NCBI RefSeq assembly: GCF_025562715.2
Contig: NZ_JAPFCC010000001.1
Coordinates: 3,490,501 to 3,554,500 of the forward strand
Length of the DNA stretch: 64,000 nt
Direction of reading: 5' to 3'
Origin: Endozoicomonas gorgoniicola
Lineage (GTDB): Bacteria > Pseudomonadota > Gammaproteobacteria > Pseudomonadales > Endozoicomonadaceae
Below, piece after piece: positions 27,069-36,317 of this stretch; the stretch's first letter is position 1; each line of letters begins with the position of its first letter. The notes beneath the pieces are model-generated. The model did not search any database. It was not told the DNA's origin and saw nothing but the letters and a program-made list of their open reading frames with translations. The position numbers were made by a program, and so were the translations under genes.

Positions 27069-28398
27069 GGTTCTTCCCTGTTTTAAGTGGGTAGTTTTCA
27101 ACGATGTACGCCAGTGGGGTACAAGTCCAAGCCTCCAAGATGAAAGTAGATCGCTGTCTTATATCTTTCACGGTTTCGAAAGCCACAAGCCCGATTCTTC
27201 AAACTCTGAATCTTGCTGTTCACTCCCTCTGCTCGACCGTTATTAGCCTCAAGGACAATAGCGTTGATGATACCCCACAAGTGCTCTTTGACCGTTCTGG
27301 CAACTTCTTTTATGGGCTCAAGCCGACATCTCTGCGCCCAGCATAGCCACCTCTTCCAGGCCTTGATTGCCCAAGCTCTGGACTTGTAATTCCATAAGCT
27401 CATTGCCATTTGCCGGATGGCCCAGGCGCGAGCTGTTTTAAGTGTCGAGTTTCTCAGTGGTTCGAAGTTATCCCACTGCTCTTCAGACATGTTTTCAGGG
27501 TTAGTCAGCCAGTCGTAGCGAGTCCCCTTAAGCAGCTCTACACCTTGGTTTACAAGGGCTTTGTTCTCTTCTATCCGAACCTTGTTGACAGCTTTACCCA
27601 GAGACTGAGCAACGTGAAACTTATCAAATGCAATCTTCTGATCTGCGTCTGGAACATTCTCACTGACTGACTTGATGTAAGCCTTGGACATGTCCATCGT
27701 CACGCATTCGATCCCCTCTTTATGGTCATAGGGCAGTGTGTCAAAGTACTCGTTGAGACTGTCACTTTTACGGTCATCAGAAACGTGAATAACAACGCCT
27801 TGGTCGTGGTCAGTGACCACTGTGACGTATTCATGATGCTTTTGAAATGAGGTTTCATCAACAGCGATTCGTTTTGGTGGCTTAGCATCACGACGAGCCA
27901 GTCCTCTCTTCACTGCACGCTGCTGAATACCGTCTATGGCATTCCAACCAAGCTTCATTTGTCGTGCAACTGCCTTCGTAGTTGCCTCCTTTAGCCAGTC
28001 AATAACAAGGGCTTCAAACAGAGCTGTATATCGAGAGTCAGATTCAGCCCAGGGCACATTGATGGCTAACACCTTATGCTCAGGGCACTGGGTCCGTGGA
28101 ACCCTGGCAACTAGAATAGTCTGAAACTGACAGGTATCCAGATGACGCCACTTCTGAGTGATGTGGTCGTAGCCAGAGCAGGGCTTATCGCAAACACTGC
28201 ATTTGCAGGCCTTTTTACCATTGTGTTCAATGAATACCCGAACCTGTTGATCCTGTAATGACAATTCAACTTCAGAAACGAACCAAGGAGACTCAATACC
28301 CAGTATTTGAGAATAGAGTTGCTTATCACGCATCGGTGCATCCTTGCATTGAGTGCTTCAGAATATAATAAATCACCCACTCAAATTGAGGAAGAGCC
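27069..28398 (-). mobile_element. ISL3 family insertion sequence in dmsA
   Basis: 1330 bp. The ends GGTTCTTCC and GGCTCTTCC extend into imperfect inverted repeats with a shared GTGGGT. A perfect 8-bp target duplication GATCAGGA lies at 27061-27068 and 28399-28406, the length expected for ISL3. Removing the element and one duplication restores GRDQEAWLRHIY in frame. Confidence 0.95.
27098..28333 (-). CDS. ISL3 family transposase
   Basis: 411 residues. An N-terminal zinc-binding cysteine set (CKCSVCDKPCSGYD) is followed by a DDE core with RIAVDETSFQKHHEYVTVV, VTMDMSKAYIKSV, FDKFHVAQ and the C-terminal NGRAEGVNSKIQSLK. Intact and full length. Confidence 0.95.
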   Translation of the reverse strand: MRDKQLYSQILGIESPWFVSEVELSLQDQQVRVFIEHNGKKACKCSVCDKPCSGYDHITQKWRHLDTCQFQTILVARVPRTQCPEHKVLAINVPWAESDSRYTALFEALVIDWLKEATTKAVARQMKLGWNAIDGIQQRAVKRGLARRDAKPPKRIAVDETSFQKHHEYVTVVTDHDQGVVIHVSDDRKSDSLNEYFDTLPYDHKEGIECVTMDMSKAYIKSVSENVPDADQKIAFDKFHVAQSLGKAVNKVRIEENKALVNQGVELLKGTRYDWLTNPENMSEEQWDNFEPLRNSTLKTARAWAIRQMAMSLWNYKSRAWAIKAWKRWLCWAQRCRLEPIKEVARTVKEHLWGIINAIVLEANNGRAEGVNSKIQSLKNRACGFRNRERYKTAIYFHLGGLDLYPTGVHR

Positions 28399-29082
28399 GA
28401 TCAGGAAGCATGGCTACGTCATATCTATGTTCAGGCACAGCGTAACAACAAAGACCTGCCAGACTTTAATACGTTTCGAAAAGTCGGCATTGTGAAACAG
28501 GTGAATCCAGGCGAGCCTGCCGTGGCTTATAAAGCGTTTCGTGAAGATCCGGAGGCTAACCCTCTGGATACACCTTCTGGCAAGATTGAAATCTATTCCG
28601 AACGTCTGGCTGAGATTGCTGCCAGCTGGGTACTGAAAGAAGACGACATTATTAAGCCATTGCCTGAATACGCACCTTCATGGGAAGGGCACGAATCAGC
28701 ATTGACTGAAAAATACCCTCTGCAGCTGTTTGGCTTTCACTATAAAGCCCGTACTCACTCAACTTACGGGAATGTAGCGCTTCTGGCCGATGCCTGTCGA
28801 CAGGAGGTCTGGGTTAATCCAATTGATGCAGAACAACGGAGTATCAAGGACGGTGACATGCTCAAAGTCTGGAATGACCGTGGTGAACTGCGAATTCCGG
28901 CAAAAGTGACTGAACGAATTCTGCCCGGCGTCATCGCTATGGGGCAGGGAGCCTGGTATAAGCCGGACCGTAAAGGTGTCGATCACGGTGCCTGTATCAA
29001 TACTCTGACCACACAACGCCCATCGCCATTGGCAAAAGGCAACCCACAGCACAGTAATCTGGTAGAGATCGCCAAGGTATAA
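28399..29082 (+). pseudogene. dmsA: dmsA remnant, second piece (C-terminal part after ISL3)
   Basis: After the second GATCAGGA the frame continues AWLRHIYVQAQRNNKDLPDF and runs about 225 codons to the stop at 29082. It includes the molydopterin-dinucleotide-binding domain of DmsA (YPLQLFGFHYKARTHSTYGN, VWVNPIDAEQRSIKDGD, TERILPGVIAMGQGAWY). Both ends of the original gene are broken, so DmsA cannot be made, yet the following dmsB and dmsC are intact. Starting at the ATC/GTG codons near 28492 would give only an orphan domain. Confidence 0.9.
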
Positions 29083-29096
29083 GGGATAAGTAAATC

Positions 29097-29717
29097 ATGA
29101 CTCAATACGGATTTTATATTGATACTGCCCGCTGTACCGGGTGTAAAACCTGCAAACTGTCGTGTAAAGACGATAACGATCTTGATACCGGTGTGAACTG
29201 GCGTCGTATTTATGAATACGGCGGTGGTCGCTGGCTGCAGGATGAAGACGGTTCCTGGGAGCAAAACATTTTTGCTCACTATGTCTCCATCAGCTGCAAC
29301 CACTGCTCAGAGCCTGCCTGTGCCAAAGCTTGCCCAACTGGAGCCATGCACAAAAGGGGACAAGATGGTTTAGTCGTGGTAAACGGCGACGTTTGTGTTG
29401 GCTGTCGTTACTGTGAAATGGCTTGCCCTTATGGCGCTCCACAGTTTGATCCGCAGAAAAAGGTCATGACGAAGTGTGACGGCTGCTTCGACAGGGTCGA
29501 ACAGGGCAAAAAGCCCATTTGCGTAGATTCCTGCCCACTGCGTGCCATTGAATTCGGACCGATTGAAGAACTGCGCACCCGCTATGGCGACAGGGCAGAC
29601 ATTGCTCCACTGCCGGAAGCGTCCCTGACCCGACCTAATCTGGTCATTCGTGCCTCTAAAAATACACGCCCGTCCGGTGACATATCCGGGCGGATTCTGA
29701 ACGTACGGGAGATTTAA
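29097..29717 (+). CDS. dmsB: DMSO reductase iron-sulfur subunit DmsB
   Basis: 206 residues with four ferredoxin-type cysteine clusters: CTGCKTCKLSC, CNHCSEPACAKACP, CVGCRYCEMACPYGAP and CDGCFDRVEQGKKPICVDSC. These bind four [4Fe-4S] clusters that pass electrons from DmsC to DmsA. The gene starts 14 bp after the dmsA remnant. Since dmsA is broken, DmsB has no obvious local catalytic partner. Confidence 0.95.
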   Translation: MTQYGFYIDTARCTGCKTCKLSCKDDNDLDTGVNWRRIYEYGGGRWLQDEDGSWEQNIFAHYVSISCNHCSEPACAKACPTGAMHKRGQDGLVVVNGDVCVGCRYCEMACPYGAPQFDPQKKVMTKCDGCFDRVEQGKKPICVDSCPLRAIEFGPIEELRTRYGDRADIAPLPEASLTRPNLVIRASKNTRPSGDISGRILNVREI

Positions 29718-29719
29718 TC

Positions 29720-30565
29720 ATGGATCAGTTATCTCTGGTATTTTTCACCGTACTGGCGCAGGTCGCCGTTGGTATTTTTATTTCGCTGGGTCTGTTTGAC
29801 CTGCTGGCAAAACCGGATGCCAAAACACTGAACAAGTCGTTTATTGCGGTCTGGGTTATTCTGGGCGTTGCCGCTTTAGCCTCCATGACCCACCTGGCTC
29901 AGCCATTGCGAATGTTCAATGTTCTGGCTGGTGTCAGGCATGGCTCGCCACTGAGTCTGGAAATAGTGGCCCTGGCACTGTTTGGCGGTACAGGTGTGGC
30001 TTTCACCGCCATGCGCCTGTTTAACATTGCCCGACCTCTGCAGAAATGGCTGATGGTGGTTGCAATGATTCTCGGTGTTGTACTGATCAGAGCGATTGCC
30101 AATGTTTACACACTGGCAACAGTACCCTCCTGGAACTCTGGATGGACGACCTTTCAGTTCCTGATGACCGCTGCAATCGCTGGTTCGGTGGGCGCTGCAG
30201 CCCTGCTACGTCTGGAATCCGGCACTCTGGGCAGTGTTCAGGCAGCCGCAGACAAAGCTCTGGCAACAACGGGTTGTATTCTGCTGACCGTTGCAATGGC
30301 AGGCTACGCCGGTTATCTGTTCTGGCTGGGTCAACTGCCTCTTCCAGTGAATGTCTTTATGGTGTCTGACTCTCACCTGAGCCTGCTGATCGCCCGTGTT
30401 GCCCTGCTGACCGCTGGTGTACTGGCCTGGGCTGTTTCGGCAATGCGTGGCTCTAACCAAAACATGGTTGTTGCCACTACGTCTCTGGTTATGGTGGTTT
30501 CTGCTGAACTGCTCGGGCGTATCTTCTTTTACGATGTCATGATCAGTGCAGGAGCAGGGATGTAA
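29720..30565 (+). CDS. dmsC: DMSO reductase membrane anchor DmsC
   Basis: 281 residues with about eight membrane helices, matching DmsC/NrfD-like anchors that oxidise quinol and hold DmsAB on the inner membrane. The stretch MTHLAQPLRMFNVLAGVRHGSPLS is typical of DmsC. It begins 2 bp after dmsB, so both are surely co-transcribed. Confidence 0.93.
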   Translation: MDQLSLVFFTVLAQVAVGIFISLGLFDLLAKPDAKTLNKSFIAVWVILGVAALASMTHLAQPLRMFNVLAGVRHGSPLSLEIVALALFGGTGVAFTAMRLFNIARPLQKWLMVVAMILGVVLIRAIANVYTLATVPSWNSGWTTFQFLMTAAIAGSVGAAALLRLESGTLGSVQAAADKALATTGCILLTVAMAGYAGYLFWLGQLPLPVNVFMVSDSHLSLLIARVALLTAGVLAWAVSAMRGSNQNMVVATTSLVMVVSAELLGRIFFYDVMISAGAGM

Positions 30566-30609
30566 AGCCCTGACTAATGCGTAAAAGGTGCCGCTGTTTA
30601 AACGACACC

Positions 30610-30649
30610 CTGAAAACGATCAGGATAACGCTATCCAGGTCGTTTTCAG
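30610..30649 (+). terminator. Hairpin downstream of dmsC
   Basis: CTGAAAACGA and TCGTTTTCAG form a 10-bp stem around a smaller GGATA/TATCC stem, 45 bp after dmsC. There is no clear T-run, so the terminator role is uncertain. Confidence 0.45.
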
Positions 30650-30705
30650 CTCTGTGTATTTATCAAAGGCATGTAACGATTTGTCACGCCCGTTACCAGA
30701 TTCGC

Positions 30706-31386
30706 TCAAGGCTTTATCTGGGATTTAGTGATTGCACGACGGTAGGCCGCATAGATAGCCGCTGCCATACACTCTTCCTTTTGGATTTTTTCGAACACAT
30801 TAAAGCTATTGGTGCAGTAATCAGCACTGCGAGTATTATTCTGGCTACTTTCCTCCGCTGCAACTCTCTTCCAAAAAGTGTTCCTCGCGGGGTAAGATGA
30901 AGTCTGAAAGCCTGTAACTTTTGCCTGAGCGTGTCGATATGCTCTGTTGCTCTTCGCCAGCGGTTGAGTCTGTAAACAGTTGAACTGCCATCTATAGTAC
31001 CGGCGAGTATTCTGCGGATAATAAGCCACCTGAGTTTCCGTTAACAGATTGGCTCCTGTCATTAACCCAAGTCCCAGAACTATTAACTGACGAAGTCTAT
31101 ACATATACCAAGAGTATCGGTATGTAGCAGGGGGGGGATGAAGGAAAAGGAAACGCAAAGCCAGAAAATACGCCACATTTGCGACAGCATTACCTGCTAC
31201 ATATACTGCATCAACTGAACGCGGAGGGTCAGGGTGGCTTAAAGAATTCCACGGGTCTATAGAGAGTAGTGGATCATACAGGGTTTTGTAACGCTGTTCT
31301 GTATGTGCAGTATGCAATTGCGGGATTGTGTCACGGGGAATTTTAATACCTTTTTGTTGATAATTATCCTGTTGATTATTATCAGA
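30706..31386 (-). pseudogene. Unknown secreted/membrane protein, 3' part, split by IS30 copy 2
   Basis: The C-terminal ~226 codons of a gene interrupted by IS30. The frame contains hydrophobic segments near AVANVAYFLALRFLFLH and LRQLIVLGLGLMTGANLL and a Tyr/Arg-rich tail. No family recognised. Joined to 32508-32978 with one AGA copy removed, the frame is continuous (LEIADS then DNNQQDN) and would encode 382 residues with a signal peptide. Confidence 0.65.
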
Positions 31387-32507
31387 CCTGAATTCGTATC
31401 ATAAGTGCATAACCTCTGTAACCAGAGGATTGTTTCAGAACCTTTGAAGTGAATCAGAACTCAGGGGTATTCTGTAAAGCAACCAAACCATACAGAGGAA
31501 GCCAAGGATGGCCTATACACACCTGAGCTCTGAAGAGAGATATTATATCGAAACTGAACTCAAAAATGGGACTTCACAAAACAAAATTGCTAAAAAGCTT
31601 GGCCGTTCACAGCCTACCGTGTCGCGAGAAGTAAACCGCAATAAAGGGCAAAGAGGGTACAGGCACCAACAGGCTAATCGCACAGCTCGGCAGCGGCACA
31701 AAGATAAGCCAAAAGCTATTAAGCTGACAGACGACATTAAACAACGTATTTCAAACGATATCCGTTCAGATTGGAGTCCTGAACAAGTGGCTGGAAGGCT
31801 TGAAAAGGACGGTGTAATCAAGCTGCATCATGAGACGATTTATCAATTTGTAGCGGATGATAAACGGCGCGGAGGCTCGCTCTATAAGCACTTGAGGCAC
31901 CAGAAAAAAACTTATCGAAAGCGATACGGTTCAGCTCATAACCGAACCGGTATACCAAATCGGGTTGGCATTGAAGAACGCCCCGAAGTGGTCAACAACA
32001 GAGAGCGAGTTGGTGACTGGGAAGCTGATACTGTAATAGGTAAAAATCATAAAGGAGCCATCGCTACATTAGATGAACGAAAAACCAAGCTTCGCCTTGC
32101 TGTCCCTCTACCAGGCAAGAAGGCAAAAGCGGTTAAACAGGGAATAATTGACGTACTCAAGCCTCTGAAAAGGTTTGTAAAGACAATAACATACGACAAT
32201 GGAAAGGAGTTTGTTCAGCATGAATCAATTGCCAAAGCTTTAAAATGTGACAGCTACTTTGCTGCCCCCTACCATTCTTGGGAAAGAGGCCAGAATGAGA
32301 ATGCTAATGGTTTGCTAAGGCAGTATTTCCCCAAGTCGATGGAGCTTAATGGCGTGACAGAAAAAGATGTCATCATTGCAGTGGATAAGCTGAACAACAG
32401 GCCAAGAAAGTGCCTGGGCTACAAGACTCCTTATGAGGCATTTAAAGAGTCAACTGGAATAGATGCAAGAAAAGTCATGGGTTATGCACTTATGACTTGA
32501 ATTCAGG
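31387..32507 (+). mobile_element. IS30 family insertion sequence, copy 2
   Basis: 1121 bp, appearing identical to copy 1 at 19014-20134, with the same ends (CCTGAATTC ... GAATTCAGG). The target duplication is AGA at 31384-31386 and 32508-32510, different from copy 1, so this was an independent insertion. Confidence 0.95.
31508..32500 (+). CDS. IS30 family transposase
   Basis: 330 residues, the same protein sequence as the transposase at 19135-20127. Helix-turn-helix at the N-terminus, rve/DDE core after it. Intact. Confidence 0.96.
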   Translation: MAYTHLSSEERYYIETELKNGTSQNKIAKKLGRSQPTVSREVNRNKGQRGYRHQQANRTARQRHKDKPKAIKLTDDIKQRISNDIRSDWSPEQVAGRLEKDGVIKLHHETIYQFVADDKRRGGSLYKHLRHQKKTYRKRYGSAHNRTGIPNRVGIEERPEVVNNRERVGDWEADTVIGKNHKGAIATLDERKTKLRLAVPLPGKKAKAVKQGIIDVLKPLKRFVKTITYDNGKEFVQHESIAKALKCDSYFAAPYHSWERGQNENANGLLRQYFPKSMELNGVTEKDVIIAVDKLNNRPRKCLGYKTPYEAFKESTGIDARKVMGYALMT

Positions 32508-32978
32508 AGAATCAGCTATCTCCAGAGACCATGTAAAAACACCCTGCACTTCGCGTTCCCGCAATTTATGATTATTAATCAGAGTACTGCAGGCCTCAGT
32601 GTTAGATTCATCCTGCTCTATTTTGAATCCTTCCAGGAAAAACAACCCCAGCGTTCCAGAAGTTATAAAGCCTTCCTCGTCAAGAATAAGTTCCTCATAG
32701 GAGTGATAGGCACCGGGATTTTCCATCATATTCAGGTACTTCAATATGGAGTTTGCAGGATACCCCTCAAGCTTGCCATAAGGCACAATTGATCGTGACA
32801 ATATCAGTCGATCCTGTTCGTCTCTCCAGTAAGCCCAACAACTAATCGCCTTGAATTCCTTATGGTCTGCAACTATCACGGCATCGTTCTGTTCCACAAA
32901 ACCATTGAGCCCAAAAACCGGCAGACAGCAAAAAAGACAAACTGTAAAAACAAAACGGCGCAGGAGAAAAGAGTGCAT
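32508..32978 (-). pseudogene. Unknown secreted/membrane protein, 5' part, split by IS30 copy 2
   Basis: 157 codons. The start MHSFLLRRFVFTVCLFCCLPVFG is a clear signal peptide. The mature part (WAYWRDEQDRLILSRS, YHSYEELILDEEGFITSG) is not recognised. It ends at the IS30 junction. See 30706-31386 for the remainder. Confidence 0.65.
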
Positions 32979-33106
32979 GACCTTACCAGAGTTGAATATA
33001 ACGTCACTAGCTTAGTACTGAAAAGCATTAATATCTAAATACTCTTAGCAACCGCCCTCCGGTCATCACGCCTTGACCATACCAGCCAACGTCTGATCCG
33101 TGGCAT

Positions 33107-33601
33107 TCAGCGTTGACGCGACACTGGAGACAGCAGCAGTTTTTCATCAATCGGAATAAAATTTGTGGCTGCATCGATCAGAGAGCCTGCTGTTAAAGCC
33201 GGCACCCCGAAAACATCTACACTGGTTTCAAAACGATCCTGTAACTTTTTAACAACCAGGTCGAAGTCGCCATCACCTGAGGCCAGAATCAGTCTGTCAG
33301 CCTGTGCGCCATATTCAATGGCATCCAGCGTGATGCCAACATCCCAGTCTCCTTTGGCGGAACCATCACTGCGCTGAATAAACGGTTTCAGCTTCACCTC
33401 AAAGCCAATGGCTCTCAGGATTCTCTGAAACTGTCGCTGTTTTTCATCCCCACGGTCAATGGCATAGGCAATAGCCTTGATAACCTTGCGCCCCTGAGTG
33501 GCTTCAGCCCAGAAAGCGTTGTAATCAAAATTGCACTGATAAAAACTTCTGGTGGTGTAGTAAATATTTTGCACATCAACCAGCAGTACAACAGTTTCCA
33601 T
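33107..33601 (-). CDS. NYN domain protein (LabA/DUF88-like, putative RNase)
   Basis: 164 residues from the ATG at 33601. The NYN (PIN-like) pattern is visible: VVLLVDVQNIYY at the N-terminus with the first acidic residue, AKGDWDVGITLDAIEYG in the middle, and LILASGDGDFDLVVKKLQD with the later Asp residues. These residues bind metal in nucleases of this fold. Members are thought to act on RNA. The gene is close to 33730-34125 on the same strand but not clearly in an operon with it. Confidence 0.85.
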   Translation of the reverse strand: METVVLLVDVQNIYYTTRSFYQCNFDYNAFWAEATQGRKVIKAIAYAIDRGDEKQRQFQRILRAIGFEVKLKPFIQRSDGSAKGDWDVGITLDAIEYGAQADRLILASGDGDFDLVVKKLQDRFETSVDVFGVPALTAGSLIDAATNFIPIDEKLLLSPVSRQR

Positions 33602-33729
33602 CAATAAGACCTTATCATTAGTGTTTATGCAGATAGTTCAGAAGCATAGCAGGAAGGCGCACGATGAATGAAGTCTGTTGTCCCCATAATGCCAATGATC
33701 AGGTTTACTGTTCTCATTAGCCTTGTTAA

Positions 33730-34125
33730 TCAGGCAGCATCAACCGAGTTAATGGATTCATACAGTTTTTCCAGTACCGGAACGGCTTCTTCAACCGCCA
33801 CAAACTGGTCAAAGATATTCAGCTTGGCGTACTTGCCATCTTCTCTGACTACACAGCCAACTTTATCAGCAATGTAACTCAGGTACTCCCTGTCTTCCTG
33901 CTTTGGAGTCAACGCCCGCAAATCAATTTTGAACCGCTCAGACGCTGTATGCCTGCGCTTCACCCGGATAAGCACACCATTGCAGTCCAGCTGCAGGTTG
34001 GTCATACGATTGTCACGCTCATCCAGCTCATCCCTGAACTGAATGTCCAGATTACGCTCAAATTCTTCCCGTAAATTTTCAAGGTATGGCACAACCCCAA
34101 ACATTTTGCCCTGTTCTCGGCTCAT
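33730..34125 (-). CDS. Conserved hypothetical protein
   Basis: 131 residues, soluble and charged, with no signal peptide. Features: an acidic N-terminal helix (LENLREEFERNLDIQFRDEL) and a small alpha-beta remainder (LQLDCNGVLIRVKRRH, VGCVVREDGKYAKLNIFDQF). Good coding character and a plausible ribosome binding site. I do not recognise the family. Confidence 0.6.
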   Translation of the reverse strand: MSREQGKMFGVVPYLENLREEFERNLDIQFRDELDERDNRMTNLQLDCNGVLIRVKRRHTASERFKIDLRALTPKQEDREYLSYIADKVGCVVREDGKYAKLNIFDQFVAVEEAVPVLEKLYESINSVDAA

Positions 34126-34346
34126 TATGATTACCCACTCACGGTAATTTTTTTGGAAACTCGATTTTTACTGCATTTCTAAAGAATGAATATGATATGG
34201 GTCATACAATGATGAAAAACGAATAACATTTTAACTATTGGAATCAAAAGAATTTCTACGCTGTTTTAATGCGTGTTGAATGACGTTAATTCAAGTTAAT
34301 TAAAGCTCAATGATGACAAACTTTTTAATAAAGACATCGGTTAACC

Positions 34347-34398
34347 AGCAATGGAGTATTTGATTCAGGATTATTTCTGAATCAAATACTCCATTGCT
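34347..34398. repeat. Perfect 22-bp stem hairpin with 8-nt loop
   Basis: The arm AGCAATGGAGTATTTGATTC (22 bp with AG) at 34347-34368 is exactly complementary to 34377-34398. It lies between two divergently oriented genes with no gene ending there, so it is not an obvious terminator. It may be a dispersed palindromic repeat or operator. Confidence 0.85.
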
Positions 34399-34459
34399 TC
34401 TTATACTTATTATCAGCGTGCATTTATACTGCACCTTAACGGACAATGGTCCAATATAT

Positions 34460-34473
34460 TTGACATAAATCAA
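34460..34473. promoter_or_regulatory. FNR/Anr-like box upstream of abgT
   Basis: TTGACATAAATCAA differs from the FNR consensus TTGAT-N4-ATCAA at one base. It is about 160 bp before the abgT start. Confidence 0.45.
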
Positions 34474-34633
34474 TACCATCCACAGATATTTTGCCGTTTT
34501 CCCCAACTCCTTATTTTGCATAAAAATTCAATAATCTCACTGACCTGATCAATGCAGTCTCTTTTTAACACGACAACACATCCCTGCTCTGCATTGCCCG
34601 CTGCCCTGGCAGCCTATTAAAACAGGAATTTTT

Positions 34634-36211
34634 ATGAGTACAGCGGTCAACGCAATGGCCAACAATAAACAGAAAGGCGCACTTCAGCGTTTTCTGGATA
34701 TTATCGAGCGAGGCGGTAATGCCCTGCCTCACCCGATCATCATGTTCTTCTACTTTGCGGCAGGCACCGTTGCCCTGTCTGCTGTCCTGAACATGCTGGG
34801 TGTATCGGTCACCTACAATGCCATGGACCGGGCTACCGGCGAACTGATGCCAACCACCGTGACCATTCAGAGCCTGCTGACAGCAGACGGCATTCGTTTC
34901 ATGTTTACCAATGCCATCCGCGCCTTTACCGGTCATGCGGCGCTCGGCACCATTCTGGTTGCCATGCTGGGCGTAGGGGTTGCAGAGTCTTCCGGTCTTA
35001 TCAGCGCCATGCTCAAGCGTGTTGTACTGGCGACACCTAAACGACTGATTACACCTATTCTGGTATTCGCCGGTATTATGTCCAACGTGGCATCCGACGC
35101 TGGCTATGTTGTTCTTGTGCCTCTGGGTGCCATTGTCTTTATGAGCTTTGGCCGTCATCCGCTGGCGGGTATTGCGGCTGCATTTGCCGGTGTATCCGGT
35201 GGTTTCTCCGCTAACCTGGTGATTGGCTCTATCGACCCCCTGCTGGGTGGTATCACTACTGAAGCGGCACGTATTCTTGACCCGACCTATATGGTGACTC
35301 CGGTCGCAAACTATTACTTTATGTTTGTGTCGACGTTCCTGATCACCATCCTGGGTACTTTTGTTACCGATAAGATCGTTGAACCCCGTCTGGGTCAGTA
35401 TAACGGTGAGATGACGAAACAAGCTGACCAGATGACGCCTGAAGAGCTGAAAGGCCTGAAACGTGCCAAATGGGCTTTCCTGACCCTGGCAGGCATTGTG
35501 GCTGCGTTGGTACTGCCAGAATCTGCGCCTCTGCGCGATCCGGCTACTGGCGCCATTCTGGGTAACTCTCCGTTCATGCAGTCCATTATTGTTGTTCTGA
35601 CGGCTGCTTTCCTGATTCCCGGCATTGCTTACGGTTACGGTGCCAAAACCATTACCAGCCCTGACGATGTCGTTAAAGGCCTGGTGAAGGCAATGTCTTC
35701 CATGGGCAGCGTGCTGGTGATTATTTTTGTCTCCGCACAGTTTGTGTCTTACTTTGCCTACTCAAATCTTGGCATTGTGGCGGCGGTTTCCGGTGCAGAC
35801 ATGCTGCATGGCATTGGCTTTACGGGCATTCCGCTGGCAGTGGCCATGGTGGTTCTGGCGGCTGTCACTAATCTGTTTATGGGCGGTGCCAGCTCCAAGT
35901 GGCTGATTATGGCTCCGGTGTTTATCCCGATGTTCATGCAGCTGGGCTTCAGCCCTGAATACACCCAGGTGGCTTACCGTATTGGTGACTCCACCACCAA
36001 CATCATTACACCACTGATGACGTATTTCCCGATCATTGCCAGCTTTGCAGCGCGTTATGAAGAGAAGAATGGTCCAAAAATTGGTATTGGTACTATGATT
36101 TCCATGATGATGCCGTACACCTTCTTCTTCCTGGGTGGCTGGATTGTGATGTTTATTATCTGGAGTGTACTGAACCTGCCTCTGAGTCCTGGTGCTGCGA
36201 TGATGCTGTAA
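34634..36211 (+). CDS. abgT: AbgT family transporter
   Basis: 525 residues with about a dozen membrane helices. AbgT signatures: LERGGNALPHP-like ERGGNALPHPIIMFFYF, GVGVAESSGLISAMLK, SNVASDAGYVVLVPLGA and the late GDSTTNIITPLMTYFPII. Family members export sulfonamides or take up p-aminobenzoyl-glutamate using the proton gradient. An AGGAA-type ribosome binding site precedes the ATG. The gene stands alone, ended by a strong bidirectional terminator. Confidence 0.92.
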   Translation: MSTAVNAMANNKQKGALQRFLDIIERGGNALPHPIIMFFYFAAGTVALSAVLNMLGVSVTYNAMDRATGELMPTTVTIQSLLTADGIRFMFTNAIRAFTGHAALGTILVAMLGVGVAESSGLISAMLKRVVLATPKRLITPILVFAGIMSNVASDAGYVVLVPLGAIVFMSFGRHPLAGIAAAFAGVSGGFSANLVIGSIDPLLGGITTEAARILDPTYMVTPVANYYFMFVSTFLITILGTFVTDKIVEPRLGQYNGEMTKQADQMTPEELKGLKRAKWAFLTLAGIVAALVLPESAPLRDPATGAILGNSPFMQSIIVVLTAAFLIPGIAYGYGAKTITSPDDVVKGLVKAMSSMGSVLVIIFVSAQFVSYFAYSNLGIVAAVSGADMLHGIGFTGIPLAVAMVVLAAVTNLFMGGASSKWLIMAPVFIPMFMQLGFSPEYTQVAYRIGDSTTNIITPLMTYFPIIASFAARYEEKNGPKIGIGTMISMMMPYTFFFLGGWIVMFIIWSVLNLPLSPGAAMML

Positions 36212-36243
36212 ACAGCCATCTGATTGAATAGCATTCACTTAAT

Positions 36244-36280
36244 AAAAACGCCCATGATCATTCTGGTCATGGGCGTTTTT
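36244..36280. terminator. Bidirectional rho-independent terminator between abgT and uraA
   Basis: AAAAACGCCCATGA pairs with TCATGGGCGTTTTT around a 9-nt loop. It is flanked by A- and T-runs, so it can serve both converging genes. Confidence 0.93.
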
Positions 36281-36317
36281 ATTGGAAGGTCGACTTGATA
36301 ATGCAGTTAACCAGACA

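Larger units (their letters stand above)
34126..34633. other. Intergenic region upstream of abgT
   Basis: 508 bp, AT-rich. It holds a long hairpin (34347-34398) and an FNR-like box (34460-34473), and presumably the abgT promoter. No gene seen. Confidence 0.6.

Noticed and set aside
19014..32507. Composite transposon formed by the two identical IS30 copies
   Set aside because: Each copy has its own 3-bp target duplication (CAC and AGA) and each splits a gene whose halves flank that copy. This shows two independent insertions. The outer flanks do not match each other.
34565..35422. 285-residue minus-strand frame opposite abgT
   Set aside because: His/Gln/Asn-rich shadow of the transporter gene without family features.
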